NCBI GenBank assembly: GCA_965202735.1 | Contig: OZ241844.1 | Location: 2,294,001 to 2,358,000, forward strand | Direction: 5' to 3' | Source of the DNA: HK1 sp965202735 | GTDB lineage: Bacteria > Pseudomonadota > Gammaproteobacteria > HK1 | Length of the DNA stretch: 64,000 bases | In this document: positions 1-8,732 of the stretch, one piece after another | Layout: each line of letters begins with the position of its first letter | How positions within the stretch are numbered: the first letter of the stretch is position 1 | Notes under the pieces: generated by a model | Databases searched by the model: none | What the model was told of the DNA's origin: nothing | The model's input: only the letters and a program-made list of their open reading frames with translations | Made by a program: the position numbers and the translations under genes

Positions 1-1481
1 ATCAGGCTCTGGATCGTGGCGATGTCGAGCCTGCCCCCGAGCTTCCTGCGGCCGCCGCCCAGACGACCGATCTCGCGTTCCGTGATATCGAGAAGCTCGC
101 ACAGTCGTTCGGCCCACTGCTCCATGAGCTGCTTGCGGTGGACGAGGATCAGGGCGTTGACGCCGCGCCGGGCGATCAGCCAGGCCGCGACGACCGTCTT
201 TCCGAATGCGGTCGCGGCGGCCAGGATGCCGGTGTCGTGCGCCAGCATGGCGGATGCCGCCATCTGCTGCTCGGGGCGAAGGCCGCCTTGAAAGGACACC
301 GAAACGGGCGTTCCGGGGCAACGCTGATCATCGACCGACAGCCTGATGCCGAAACCCCGCAACAGGTGTCCGGCATCGTCCAGACACCCCCGCGGAAGCC
401 TGATGAACTCCGCGCCATCCTCCACGCAGTCGATGATTCGCGGTATGCCCCGGGTGGGGAGGCGCATGGCCTGCGCGCGATGGAACTCGGGATTCTGGAA
501 CGCCGCCAGGCGCATCAGCCGGGCGATGATGCCGGGAGGGACCGCCTGCTTCGCGATGTAGATGCCGTCGCCGAGCACGACCTCGACCGCCTCGGGAAGG
601 AGGCCGGTGACCGGCGGGTCGCGGGGGCGGCGCGAGGGCAGCGCCTTCCACGGCGCGGAGGCAAGCCGTTCGTCGCTCTCGGCGGCCTTCACGCCCAGCA
701 CCCGGCCCTCCTGCTCCGCCTCGCGGACGAGCGATTCCGCCCTGCCTGCCGGCACGCGCCCGAGCTGCGACAGGTACGCCCACTGGTCGGCAAACGGATT
801 CAGGCCGGTATCGACGAACAGGGTGTTGCCGGACTTGCGTGGCCTGCCCTGCAGCGGCAGGGCGATCAGGTTCCCGAACCCGCCGCGCGGCAACGTGTCC
901 TGACTGGGAAAGAAGCGGTCGTAGGAACGGAACCCGAGGTCGGGCCGGTCGTCCATCGTCTCGGTGAGAAGCAGCGCGCCCAGCCGGCGCGCGAGACCGG
1001 CCGCCACGGCGGTGTCGAAGAACAGCCAGACGTGACCGCCGTTCCCCGACCTCGAACGTTCGAGCGCCGCCGGCACCCCCCACCTGGCGCAGGTCGCCAG
1101 ATAGGCGGATGCGTCGTCTCCCCAGGTCCTGCCGTCGAAGTCCACGGCCAGGAAATGGCAGGTCTCGTCAAGCCGCATCGCGTAGACGCCCATCGTGAAG
1201 GGCGCGCCCGCATCGTCCGCACCGGTCAGGTGCCAGCGGATTGCGTCGTCGGTGACCGGCAGGAACTGCCGGCTGGGACAGACGGCACACCTGATTCTCG
1301 GCTTCTCGCACACCCCCGGCCGCCACTCGTTGGCGCACGCCGGGGCATAGCCGGACTTGCCGGTGCGCAGGCTCTCGAAACGGCGCGGATAGACGTCATC
1401 GCGTCCCCGAAAGAGGGAGCGGAACAGGGCAATCTTGACCTGCGCGGGGGAGCCTCTGTGCACACCCGCGGCTTCGTTCAT
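1..1481 (-). CDS. TOTE-type archaeo-eukaryotic primase/SF2 helicase protein, 3' part beyond window
   Basis: The frame is open from the ATG at 1481 to the left edge, so only the N-terminal ~490 residues are visible. The order is: a KIALFRSLFRGRDDVYPRR opening; a Cys cluster (GVCEKPRIRCAVC); a primase-like core with FLAVDFDG near residue 113 (metal-binding DxD) and GNGGHVWLFF about 35 residues later; then a superfamily II helicase start with the Walker A-like stretch AATAFGKTVVAAW. This combination is that of the AEP-helicase component of TOTE conflict systems, thought to act on foreign or transposon DNA. An ATG AAC start at 1481 is preceded in frame by ATG ACC at 1487, and either could be used. 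The first bases of the gene are duplicated upstream. The rest of the system would lie outside the window. Family assignment is from motifs; the defence role is inference. Confidence 0.85.
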   Translation of the reverse strand, partial: MNEAAGVHRGSPAQVKIALFRSLFRGRDDVYPRRFESLRTGKSGYAPACANEWRPGVCEKPRIRCAVCPSRQFLPVTDDAIRWHLTGADDAGAPFTMGVYAMRLDETCHFLAVDFDGRTWGDDASAYLATCARWGVPAALERSRSGNGGHVWLFFDTAVAAGLARRLGALLLTETMDDRPDLGFRSYDRFFPSQDTLPRGGFGNLIALPLQGRPRKSGNTLFVDTGLNPFADQWAYLSQLGRVPAGRAESLVREAEQEGRVLGVKAAESDERLASAPWKALPSRRPRDPPVTGLLPEAVEVVLGDGIYIAKQAVPPGIIARLMRLAAFQNPEFHRAQAMRLPTRGIPRIIDCVEDGAEFIRLPRGCLDDAGHLLRGFGIRLSVDDQRCPGTPVSVSFQGGLRPEQQMAASAMLAHDTGILAAATAFGKTVVAAWLIARRGVNALILVHRKQLMEQWAERLCELLDITEREIGRLGGGRRKLGGRLDIATIQSL

Positions 1482-1561
1482 GGTCATTGCAAGCGTCCAG
1501 CCGGGGCCGGAGCGCCCCCCGGCAGGAATTGCACACCCGCAGCTTCGTTCACGGACATCGC
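1459..1561. repeat. duplicated 5' end of the TOTE gene
   Basis: About 31 bases at 1459-1490, covering the start codon and first codons (MxxNEAAGV on the minus strand), recur with a few changes at 1530-1561. The offset is 71 bp. The upstream copy still carries ATG and GTG codons but is not in the frame of the gene. Confidence 0.75.
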
Positions 1562-1842
1562 ATGTGGACCGGCAGCCAGCCTGAACGATTGAACCATGCG
1601 ACGGGTCGATGCCGCCTGCATCGTCGCGGTTGTCCCCGGCCACGAACCCGAGCCCCGCACACCCCGTATGCCGGGACTGGCGCAAGCGAGACCGGCCAGA
1701 CATCCACCTTCGCGTGTATCGTACGATCGCGGTACCAGAGCGCGGTTCCGCCGAGCTTCGCAGTCACAGTCAGGATAGTCACAGTCAGGCGCGGAGCACG
1801 GCCGACAACGGCGCCGAACCGGTCGCGCCATCCGAAGCCATG
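1562..1842. other. intergenic region between divergent genes
   Basis: This stretch separates the TOTE gene (minus) from the AAA/PD-(D/E)XK gene (plus) and probably holds both promoters. No convincing coding frame is seen. A 14-bp direct repeat (AGTCACAGTCAGG and neighbours) occurs near 1760-1795. Nothing else is recognisable. Confidence 0.4.
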
Positions 1843-3391
1843 ATGACCAGACGCAGACTCCCCATCGGCATTCAGACGTTCCGCGAGGTTCGCGAGCGAG
1901 ACTGTTACTACGTCGACAAGACCGCCTACGTCCAACGCCTCCTCGACGAAGGCAAGCACTACTTCCTGTCGCGCCCGCGGCGTTTCGGCAAGAGCCTGTT
2001 CCTCGACACGTGCAAGGAGCTGTTCGAGGGCAGCGAGGCGCTGTTCGAGGGACTGGCGATCCACGACCGATGGGACTGGTCCGTGCGCCATCCCGTGATG
2101 CGCCTGAGCTTCGGCAAGGGGCACTTCTAAGGAGCCCGGGTACCTGCACACGAACCTGATGGCCCAGCTCGACGGCGTCGAACGCGAGACCGGCGCAACA
2201 TCGACGTACGCGACGGCACCGGAACGGCTCGGACACCTCGTGGAGTCGATGCATCGCAGTTCCGGCCAGCGCGTGGTGGTACTGGTCGACGAATACGACA
2301 AGCCCATTCTCGATGCGCTGGACACGCCGGAGGTGGCCCGCGCGAACCGCGACTTCCTGCGTGGGCTCTACGCGGTCATCAAGGACTGCGACGCCCACAT
2401 CCGCTTCAGCTTCCTCACCGGGGTCAGCAAGTTCTCCAGGGTGAGCCTGTTCTCCGGACTGAACAACCTCACCGACATCACGCTCGACCCCCGCTACTCG
2501 GCCATCTGCGGCTACACCGACGCGGACCTCGACACGGTGTTCGCACCCGAGCTTCCGGGCCTCGACCGGGAGGCGATCCGCGAGTGGTACAACGGCTACG
2601 GCTGGCGAGGCGAGGAGCGGGTCTACAACCCCTTCGACATCCTGCTCCTGTTCCGTAATCGCGAGTTCGACGCGTGGTGGTTCGAGACCGGCACCCCGAC
2701 GTTTCTGGTCGAGACGCTGTTCAGGCGGCGGGTAAGCGCGCTCTCGCTCGATGGGATGCTCGGCAGCGCGGAGCTGCTTTCGACCTTCGACGTCGACGTC
2801 GTGCCCACCGAGGCGCTGCTGTTCCAGACCGGATACCTCACCATCGTGCGCGCCGAGCCAAGGGGCGGCGAGATGTTCTACCGCCTCGGCTATCCGAATC
2901 TGGAAGTGCGGCAGAGCCTCAACCGCAGCCTGCTCAACCACATGACCGGCGATCCGTCGAGACGCTCGTCCCATAGTGCGCGTCTCCACGATCTGCTGCT
3001 CGCCAACGACTTCGACGGATTGAAGGCGCTGTTCCAGTCGTTCTATGCGAGCATCCCCCACCCGTGGTACACCAGCAACGACATCGCGCGCTACGAGGGC
3101 TTCTACGCGAGCGTGTTCTACTCGTACTTCGCAGGCCTCGGGCTCGACATCACGGTCGAGGACAGCACCAGTCACGGGCGGCTCGACATGGCGGTGCGCT
3201 TCAACGCCAACGTGTACCTCTTCGAGCTCAAGGTGGTGGAAATGGCGGGCGAGGGGGCGGCGATGGCGCAGTTGAAGGCGAGGGGTTACGCGGACAAGTA
3301 CCGCGGGGCGGGGGAGCCGGTCCACCTGGTGGCGGTGGAGTTCAGCCGGGATGCGCGCAACGTGGTCGCGTTCGAGGTCGAACCGGGCTGA
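1843..3391 (+). pseudogene. AAA-ATPase-like/PD-(D/E)XK nuclease protein, single-base frameshift
   Basis: The start MTRRRLPIGIQTFREVRE matches the intact paralogue at 15018-16580. It continues with YYVDKT, a P-loop-like RPRRFGKSLFLDT, then SFGKGHF and a TAA at 2128-2130. Dropping one T at 2128 restores KEPGYLHTNLMAQLDG and joins the second frame (2159-3391). That frame carries VVVLVDEYDKPILDA (Walker B-like), FLTGVSKFSRVSLFSGLNNL, EWYNGYGW and a C-terminal nuclease-like block, GRLDMAVRFNANVYLFELKV. This is the AAA-ATPase-like plus PDDEXK_9 architecture found in many copies in some bacteria; its exact role is unknown. The frameshift could be a real mutation or a sequencing error. The rest of the protein is well preserved, so any inactivation is recent. 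Confidence 0.85.
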
Positions 3392-3540
3392 ACGTGGCGA
3401 CGGACGAGGCCGCGCTCAAGGCCGGACGCGAGGCCAAGGGCAAGATGCGCACCGGGTGGCGGTGGCCGGTGTGTGGCGATGCCGAGGAGGTGTTCCACTA
3501 TGCGCCGTGCGCGCGCACCGTCACGTGCAGGCCTTTCTCT

Positions 3541-3885
3541 GGGGAGCCGTTCCCCCGCATCGAGCCCCAGCTTCGACGCCAGCCCGCCGGGCAGGTTCGA
3601 GCGCAGACGTTCCGCGAACCTCGTCGCCTGGTCCACGACCGCCCGCCGGTCCACCACGCAGACGAGCCGGCGCGGAAGTCGGGCGCCCTCGGCGAGGGCG
3701 ATCAGCCACAGCGCCATCACCGACGTCTTCCCCAGACCGGTCGGGATGTCGACGACCCGGGGCGGGTCGGCCTCGAGCAGGCGGCGCAGCAGCCGCATCT
3801 GCCAGCGAAACGGCGGGCGCCGCTCGCGGTCTTCCGAAGTCAGCTCCTGGAACAGCGCGGAGAGCCTGGATTCATCGCAGGAACA
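3541..3885 (-). pseudogene. Cas3-like CRISPR helicase remnant (N-terminal fragment)
   Basis: On the minus strand a fragment of ~110 residues reads LFQELTSEDRERRPPFRWQ, DIPTGLGKTSVMALWLIAL (helicase motif I) and VVDRRAVVDQATRFAERL, ending near LASKLGLDAGERLP. This is the N-terminal helicase part of a Cas3 of the type I-G/I-U style. The sequence is then lost: no motif II or later motifs follow, and the flank becomes the 3' end of the AAA/PD-(D/E)XK gene. It is therefore a relic of a type I system. It lies between ilvA and the nuclease gene and is bordered by a short duplication of the ilvA 3' end. The subtype is inferred from sequence flavour. Confidence 0.75.
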
Positions 3886-3958
3886 TTTGCTCGGGCGGGA
3901 AGTAGCCGCCGAAGTGTCCGAGGAATAGCGCGGAGAACCTGGATTCACCGCAGGAACA
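3854..3958. repeat. duplicated ilvA 3' end, 73-bp offset
   Basis: About 32 bases at 3854-3885 recur at 3927-3958 with three or four changes. The second copy contains the ilvA stop (FLR then TGA on the minus strand). The first copy reproduces FLR-stop downstream, at the edge of the Cas3 remnant. Confidence 0.75.
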
Positions 3959-5462
3959 GCCGGTACGCCGGATTCTCCGTCTCCTCCCGGTACTCGTACC
4001 CCACCTCGTCGAGGAACGCCTGGAAGCCGCCGCGCTCGCCCTCCGGCACCTGCAGACCCATCAGCACCCGGCCGTAGGCCGAGCCGTGGTTGCGGTAGTG
4101 GAACATGCTGATGTTCCAGGGCCTGCTTCCCATCCGGGTGAGGAAGTGCATCAGCGCGCCCGGGCGTTCCGGGAAGTCGAAGCGGTAGAGGACTTCTTCC
4201 AGCGCCCGGGGGGCGTGGCCCCCCACCATGTAGCGCACGTGGAGCTTGGCCATCTCGTTGTCGGTCAGGTCGAGCACGGGGTAGCCGTCGCGCTCCAGCG
4301 CGTCGATGAGCCCCTGCTTGCCGGCGCCGGGGTCGCGGATCTCGACGCCGACGAAAATGTGCGCGGCCGCCTCGTCGGAGTAGCGGTAGTTGAACTCGGT
4401 GATCGAGCGGTTGCCGACGAGCTCGCAGAACCGGCGCAGGCTCCCGGGGCGCTCGGGGATGGTCACCGCCAGCAGGCTCTCGCGGTGCTCGCCGAGCTCG
4501 GCCCGCTCGGCGATGTGGCGCAGCCGGTCGAAGTTCACGTTGGCGCCGCTCACGATGGCCGCGAACCGCCGTCCGGCGACGGCCTCGCGCTCGACGTAGC
4601 GCTTCAGGCCCGCCACCGCGAGCGCGCCCGCCGGCTCCGCGATGGAGCGGGTGTCCTCGAAGATGTCCTTGATCGCGGCGCAGATCTCGTCGGTGGAGAC
4701 GAGCACCACCTCGTCGACGCACTCGCGCGCGATGCGGAACGGCTCGGCCCCGATCTGCTTCACGGCCACGCCGTCGGCGAAGATCCCGACGTGCTCCAGC
4801 ACCACCCGCTCTCCCGCCGCCAGCGCCGCGTGCAGCGTCGGGGTGTCTTCGGGCTCGACCCCGACGATGCGGGTCTGCGGCCACAGCGTCTTGACGTAGG
4901 CCGCGATGCCGGCGATGAGGCCGCCGCCGCCGACCTCGACGAACACCGCGTCGAAGGGCTCGCCCTGCTGGCGCACGATCTCCATCCCCACCGTGCCCTG
5001 CCCGGCGATGACGTGCGCGTCGTCGAACGGCGGCACGAACACCATGCCCCGTTCGGCCGCGAGCGCCTCCGCCCGCTCCCTCGCCCCGTCGTACGACTCG
5101 CCCGCGAGCACCACCTCCGCCCCGAGCCGCTCGACCGCCTCCACCTTGATGCGCGGCGCCGTCTCCGGCATCACGATGAGGGCGCGCACCCCGAGCCGGT
5201 CCGCGGCGAGCGCGACGCCCTGCGCATGGTTGCCGGCCGAGGACGCGATCACGCCTCGCGCGCGCTCCTCGGGGGAGAGCGATGCGAGCTTGTTGTAGGC
5301 GCCTCGCACCTTGAACGAGAATATCGGCTGAAGGTCCTCGCGCTTGAGCCAGACCTCGCTGCCGAGCCTCGCGGAGAGCTTCGGGGCGAGCTCCAGCGGC
5401 GTCTCCCGCGCCACGTCGTAGACGCGCGCCTTGAGGATCCTGGTCACGTAGTCTCGGGGCAT
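3945..5462 (-). CDS. ilvA: threonine ammonia-lyase, biosynthetic
   Basis: Deaminates threonine to 2-oxobutanoate, the first committed step to isoleucine, in the cytoplasm with PLP. The 505 residues fit the long biosynthetic form: a catalytic domain of ~320 residues followed by two ACT-like regulatory domains (LLAVTIPERPGSLRRFC near 345 and VLYRFDFPERPGALMHFL near 440). The PLP lysine is K51 in SFKVRGAYNK. The glycine loop for phosphate binding is EVGGGGLIAGIA. SGANVNFDRLRHIAERAELG marks the end of the catalytic domain. The ATG at 5462 gives the usual MPRDYVTRIL start. The two regulatory domains imply feedback inhibition by isoleucine. It is a single gene, divergent from rpiA. Confidence 0.96.
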   Translation of the reverse strand: MPRDYVTRILKARVYDVARETPLELAPKLSARLGSEVWLKREDLQPIFSFKVRGAYNKLASLSPEERARGVIASSAGNHAQGVALAADRLGVRALIVMPETAPRIKVEAVERLGAEVVLAGESYDGARERAEALAAERGMVFVPPFDDAHVIAGQGTVGMEIVRQQGEPFDAVFVEVGGGGLIAGIAAYVKTLWPQTRIVGVEPEDTPTLHAALAAGERVVLEHVGIFADGVAVKQIGAEPFRIARECVDEVVLVSTDEICAAIKDIFEDTRSIAEPAGALAVAGLKRYVEREAVAGRRFAAIVSGANVNFDRLRHIAERAELGEHRESLLAVTIPERPGSLRRFCELVGNRSITEFNYRYSDEAAAHIFVGVEIRDPGAGKQGLIDALERDGYPVLDLTDNEMAKLHVRYMVGGHAPRALEEVLYRFDFPERPGALMHFLTRMGSRPWNISMFHYRNHGSAYGRVLMGLQVPEGERGGFQAFLDEVGYEYREETENPAYRLFLR

Positions 5463-5813
5463 GGCGCGAGGGGGCGGGCGGAGCTCGCTTCGGCGGGTGC
5501 CCCGTGATCATAGCGGCTGAGCCACCGGCGGGCATCCGCGGGCGCACACCCTCGGGGCGGCACGCACCGGAGAACGCCGGCGGACCGAAGCTCCGAAAGG
5601 AATCACCGCGAGCGGCGCCACGAGACGCACCCCGGGAGCGCGGGCGGCCCGCCCGCCGACCCGCCGCCGGCCTTCCGCCCACCGCGGGTGATTGACGGTG
5701 CAACCGTCCGCCGGAGGCGGACGGACCCGCGTTGCCGGAGAGCTTCATGGCAGGCCCGGGTCCGGCTTCGGCCATCGCGGGCTTCGACCATCGCGACGGA
5801 TCGAGGAGTCCGG
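5463..5813. other. intergenic region between ilvA and rpiA
   Basis: 351 bases between divergent genes with no plausible coding frame. A perfect hairpin lies at 5704-5724 (CCGTCCGCC, GGA loop, GGCGGACGG). It may be a regulatory hairpin or operator. No attenuator peptide is evident. Confidence 0.4.
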
Positions 5814-6467
5814 ATGAACCAGGACGAGAAGAAGCGCGCCGCCGCCGAGGCCGCGCTGGAGTTCGTGGTCCCCGGCGAGCTGGTGGGGGTGGGCACCGGC
5901 TCGACCGCGGATGCGTTCACCGACTTGCTCGCGGCCATCAGGGGCCGCATCGACGGCGCGGTCGCGAGCTCCGGGGCGACCGCCGCGCGGCTCGCCGCGC
6001 ACGGCATCCGCGTCGTCGACCTCAACGCCGCCGGCGAGCTCCCGGTCTACGTGGACGGCGCCGACGAGGCCACCCGGCACCGCCACCTCGTGAAGGGCGG
6101 CGGCGGCGCGCTCACCCGCGAGAAGATCGTGGCCGCGGCGGCGCGCACCTTCGTCTGCATCGTCGACGACTCGAAGATCGTGGACCGCCTCGGGCGGCTT
6201 CCCCTCCCCGTCGAGGTCATCCCGATGGCGCGCAGCCTCGTCGCCCGCGCCCTCGTCCGGCTCGGCGGCCGCCCCGAGCGGCGCGCGGGCTTCGTCACCG
6301 ACAACGGCAACGAGATCCTGGACGTGCACGGCCTCGACATCCTCGACCCGCCGGCCCTCGAGTCCGAGCTGAACCACATCGCCGGCACGGTCGCCAACGG
6401 GCTGTTCGCCCGGCGCGGGGCCGACGTGGTGCTGGTCGGCACCGGCGCGGGGGTCGAGAGGATCTGA
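5814..6467 (+). CDS. rpiA: ribose-5-phosphate isomerase A
   Basis: Interconverts ribose 5-phosphate and ribulose 5-phosphate in the pentose phosphate pathway. The 217 residues match the family length. GVGTGSTADAF near residue 24 is the phosphate loop, YVDGADE carries the catalytic Asp region, and KGGGGALTREK the catalytic Lys/Glu motif. The start is the ATG at 5814 with GAGGAG just upstream. It converges on a sugar-kinase-like gene, and both 3' ends lie in a tandem duplication. Its position beside a sugar kinase, an epimerase and a sugar ABC transporter suggests it may serve pentose use as well as housekeeping. Confidence 0.95.
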   Translation: MNQDEKKRAAAEAALEFVVPGELVGVGTGSTADAFTDLLAAIRGRIDGAVASSGATAARLAAHGIRVVDLNAAGELPVYVDGADEATRHRHLVKGGGGALTREKIVAAAARTFVCIVDDSKIVDRLGRLPLPVEVIPMARSLVARALVRLGGRPERRAGFVTDNGNEILDVHGLDILDPPALESELNHIAGTVANGLFARRGADVVLVGTGAGVERI

Positions 6468-6667
6468 AGGGGCCGGTCCCCGGATCGATTCCCGGGAACA
6501 CCGCCTCCCGACCCCGAGACCGGTCCGGGCGGCTCAGACGGCCGCGCCGATGCGTCGGCACCGGTGCGGGGTCGAGAGGATCTGAAGGGGGCCCCGGATC
6601 GATTCCCGGGAACACCGTCTCCCGACCCGAGACCGGTCCGGGCGGCTCAGACGGCCGCGCCGATGCG
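6435..6667. repeat. tandem duplication of the rpiA/kinase 3' junction
   Basis: Two adjacent copies, 6435-6553 (119 bp) and 6554-6667 (114 bp), are about 93 percent alike. Each contains the last codons and stop of rpiA (VGTGAGVERI-stop, shifted by an indel in copy 2) and, on the other strand, the last codons of the kinase gene (RIGAAV-stop). The two convergent genes each use the copy next to them. Confidence 0.9.
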
Positions 6668-7369
6668 AAGGTCGGGCTCGACCGATGCGCCGACCACCGC
6701 ACGGGCGTTGAGGAGGTCGTTCACCTCGGTCTTCTCCTTCGCCTCGGCGGCGCCGTACCCATGGCCGAACCAGCGCTCCATCAGCCGCCGCCGGAGCTCC
6801 TCCTCGGGCACGTCGATGAACACCGAGAAGTCGAGCCGGCCCCGCACCGGGCGCCAGCGCTCGTCGTCGAGCAGCAGGTAGTTCCCCTCCGTGATCACGA
6901 TGCGGTGGTGCGGCTCGACGATCTCCGCCGCCGCCCGGGCAATTTCGAGACCACGGTCGAAGACCGGAACCGCGACCGCGTCCGGGATCGGACCCGGGGC
7001 GCGCAGCCGGTCGAGCGTGGCCACGTACCCCTCGACATCGAAGGTGAACGGTGCGCCCTTGCGGGGCCGATGTCCCCGCGCATGCAGTACCCGATCGTCG
7101 TAGTGGAAGCCGTCGAGGGCGGCGATGGCCGCGACCTCGCCCGCCGGGCCCGGGATCACCCCTCGGGCTCGGCGACTCCGCGGCTCGACGCAGCGCCTGC
7201 CGCCGTTCAACGCGTCGCGAAGCGCCGCGGCGAGGGTCGACTTGCCGGCCGCGGGCGGTCCCGCGATGCCGAGGACGAACCGCCGCTCACGCCGCGCGGC
7301 ATCGCGCGGGAGCGCGCCGAGCACCCGCTCGACCGCCGCCGCGACGCCGGGGGGTACGCCGCTCGACAT
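6647..7369 (-). CDS. phosphoribulokinase/uridine kinase-like sugar kinase
   Basis: 240 residues of P-loop kinase: GIAGPPAAGKSTLAAAL (Walker A) near residue 35, ALDGFHYDDRVLHARG near 85 (substrate Asp), GAPFTFDVEGYVATL, VITEGNYLLLDDERW (Walker B region) and the lid-like ERWFGHGYGAAEAKEK. This pattern belongs to the uridine kinase/phosphoribulokinase group that includes FrcK-type kinases linked to sugar ABC operons. It probably phosphorylates the imported sugar or its epimerised product; the substrate is unknown. The start is the ATG at 7369, before MSSGVPPGVAAAVERVLG. It lies 143 bp downstream of the epimerase on the same strand and converges with rpiA. Confidence 0.85.
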   Translation of the reverse strand: MSSGVPPGVAAAVERVLGALPRDAARRERRFVLGIAGPPAAGKSTLAAALRDALNGGRRCVEPRSRRARGVIPGPAGEVAAIAALDGFHYDDRVLHARGHRPRKGAPFTFDVEGYVATLDRLRAPGPIPDAVAVPVFDRGLEIARAAAEIVEPHHRIVITEGNYLLLDDERWRPVRGRLDFSVFIDVPEEELRRRLMERWFGHGYGAAEAKEKTEVNDLLNARAVVGASVEPDLRIGAAV

Positions 7370-7512
7370 CGGTCCCGGAAGGGCTCGCCGGCCGCCGGCC
7401 GCGACATGCGCCGTGGACAGTGAAGGAAGCAAGGCTGCCAACCGCACCCGGAAGGACCCCGTTCTTGCGCAATGGCGCGCTCGATACGCGGCAGGCAATT
7501 CTCGCCGGCGTC

Positions 7513-8373
7513 CTATGCGCCCCGCAGCGCGAGGCCCGCCGCCGACGCGTGCTCGCGCAGGAACGGCAGCCCCACGTCGATGACTTCCTCGGGGTGCTCG
7601 GCCACCGGCCGCCAGACCGCGAGACCGGCCGCGATGTCGGGGTCGAGGTGCACGAAGCTCTCCAGCACCACCGGCCCCTCGAACTCCGCCTGCGCGAGTC
7701 CGCGGCACAGTCCCGCCCAGTCGAGCGTGCCGCGTCCGGGCACGCCGCGGTTGCTCTCCGAGGCGTGGACGTAGCCGAGGTGCCGGCCCGCGTCGGCGAT
7801 CCCGCGCGCCATGCCCGCCTCCTCGATGTTCATGTGGTAGCTGTCGGGATGCACGAAGACGTTGTCCGCCCCCACGCGCTCGATGACCTCCACCGCATCG
7901 GCCACCGTGTTGACGAGGTGGGTCTCGTAGCGGTTGCAGGGCTCGACGCCGAGCCGCAGGCCGCGTTCGCGGGCCGCACGCGCGCCGCCCTCGACGACGC
8001 GGGCCACCGCGTCGCGCTCGCGGGCCGTCGGGGGCGCGCCCGAGGTCCGGCCGATCGTTCCGTAGGTCACGCCCGACAGCGCGATGGCCTCGATGCGCGC
8101 GGTGACCTCGAGCGCCCGCGCGAGGAACGCGATGGCGGCGTCGGGGTCCCGCGTCGAGTCGATGGCGCCGGGCAGTCCGAGCGAGCAGGCGAGCCGGATG
8201 TCGAACTCCCGCGCCACCGCCCGGGTGCCCGGCGCATCGATCTCGTCCGGCCGCAGGAGCGGGACCTCCATGAGCTCCACACCGTGCTCCTTCAGCCACG
8301 GCAGGAATCCGCGGGCCGCGGCCGGAGTCCAGGCCGGCGCGACGGCCAGGGTATGCACGCCCAGAATCGCCAT
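7513..8373 (-). CDS. TIM-barrel sugar epimerase/isomerase (D-tagatose/D-psicose 3-epimerase-like)
   Basis: 286 residues of the AP-endonuclease-2-like TIM-barrel family. GVEPCNRYETHLVNT (metal-binding Glu), VFVHPDSYHMNIEE (Asp/His ligands), YVHASESNRG and the late Glu in VVLESFVHLDP are the four metal-site positions of keto-sugar 3-epimerases. The start MAILGVHTLAV at 8373 has GGGAG about 9 bases upstream; an earlier in-frame ATG at 8406 lacks this. It is divergent from the ABC transporter and runs with the kinase. A route of import, 3-epimerisation, phosphorylation and entry through RpiA is plausible but inferred. Confidence 0.85.
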   Translation of the reverse strand: MAILGVHTLAVAPAWTPAAARGFLPWLKEHGVELMEVPLLRPDEIDAPGTRAVAREFDIRLACSLGLPGAIDSTRDPDAAIAFLARALEVTARIEAIALSGVTYGTIGRTSGAPPTARERDAVARVVEGGARAARERGLRLGVEPCNRYETHLVNTVADAVEVIERVGADNVFVHPDSYHMNIEEAGMARGIADAGRHLGYVHASESNRGVPGRGTLDWAGLCRGLAQAEFEGPVVLESFVHLDPDIAAGLAVWRPVAEHPEEVIDVGLPFLREHASAAGLALRGA

Positions 8374-8493
8374 CGAATCGATCTCCCGTGAGAGGCGGTC
8401 TCGCACGCCGACGCGCCGGCTGCGACGCGGAAGCCGGAACGCGCGGCGCGGGAATGGTCGCTCAGTTCAGGGCGCGTTGCACGCGACTCCCGC

Positions 8494-8648
8494 CCGGGCG
8501 CGGGGCGCCCGGAAGTCGTGACGAGCGGCTCATCAGGACGCTCGAACCGGGCCTTCGATGCCGAAAGAACGCCGGGTCGCCGTGCGATATTCCGGTTTGA
8601 CGGCCAGTAACCGCGACTTTCGAAGAGCCCCGCGCCCGGGCGCGGGGC
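8494..8648. promoter_or_regulatory. paired GC palindromes in the divergent epimerase/transporter promoter region
   Basis: The 359-base gap between the epimerase and the binding-protein gene contains two related palindromes: 8494-8512 (CCGGGCGC, GGG, GCGCCCGG) and a perfect 22-bp palindrome at 8627-8648 whose core is CGCGCCCGGGCGCG. Both share a ~20-base GC-rich block. They could be operators for a repressor controlling both directions, or hairpins. No regulator gene is adjacent. Confidence 0.45.
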
Positions 8649-8732
8649 GCCCGAGTCTGGATGGCGGTTGCGCGGTTTCGTACACTCACCGCGTCCATTC
8701 GGACATCCAGACGCTTTCATGAGGACAGAATC

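Noticed and set aside
1484..3325. Long open frame of ~600 codons on the minus strand
   Set aside because: It is antisense to the AAA/PD-(D/E)XK gene and its translation is low-complexity. Open antisense frames are expected at this GC content.
3394..3540. Possible small plus-strand gene after the AAA/nuclease stop (ATDEAALKAGREAKGK...)
   Set aside because: Open for ~50 codons with a plausible composition, but it runs straight into the antisense of the Cas3 remnant. No family is recognised and there is no ribosome-binding site.
3286..5775. 829-codon minus-strand frame
   Set aside because: It is mostly an out-of-frame shadow of ilvA. Only its distal part (Cas3 remnant) is real sequence of interest, and this is reported separately.
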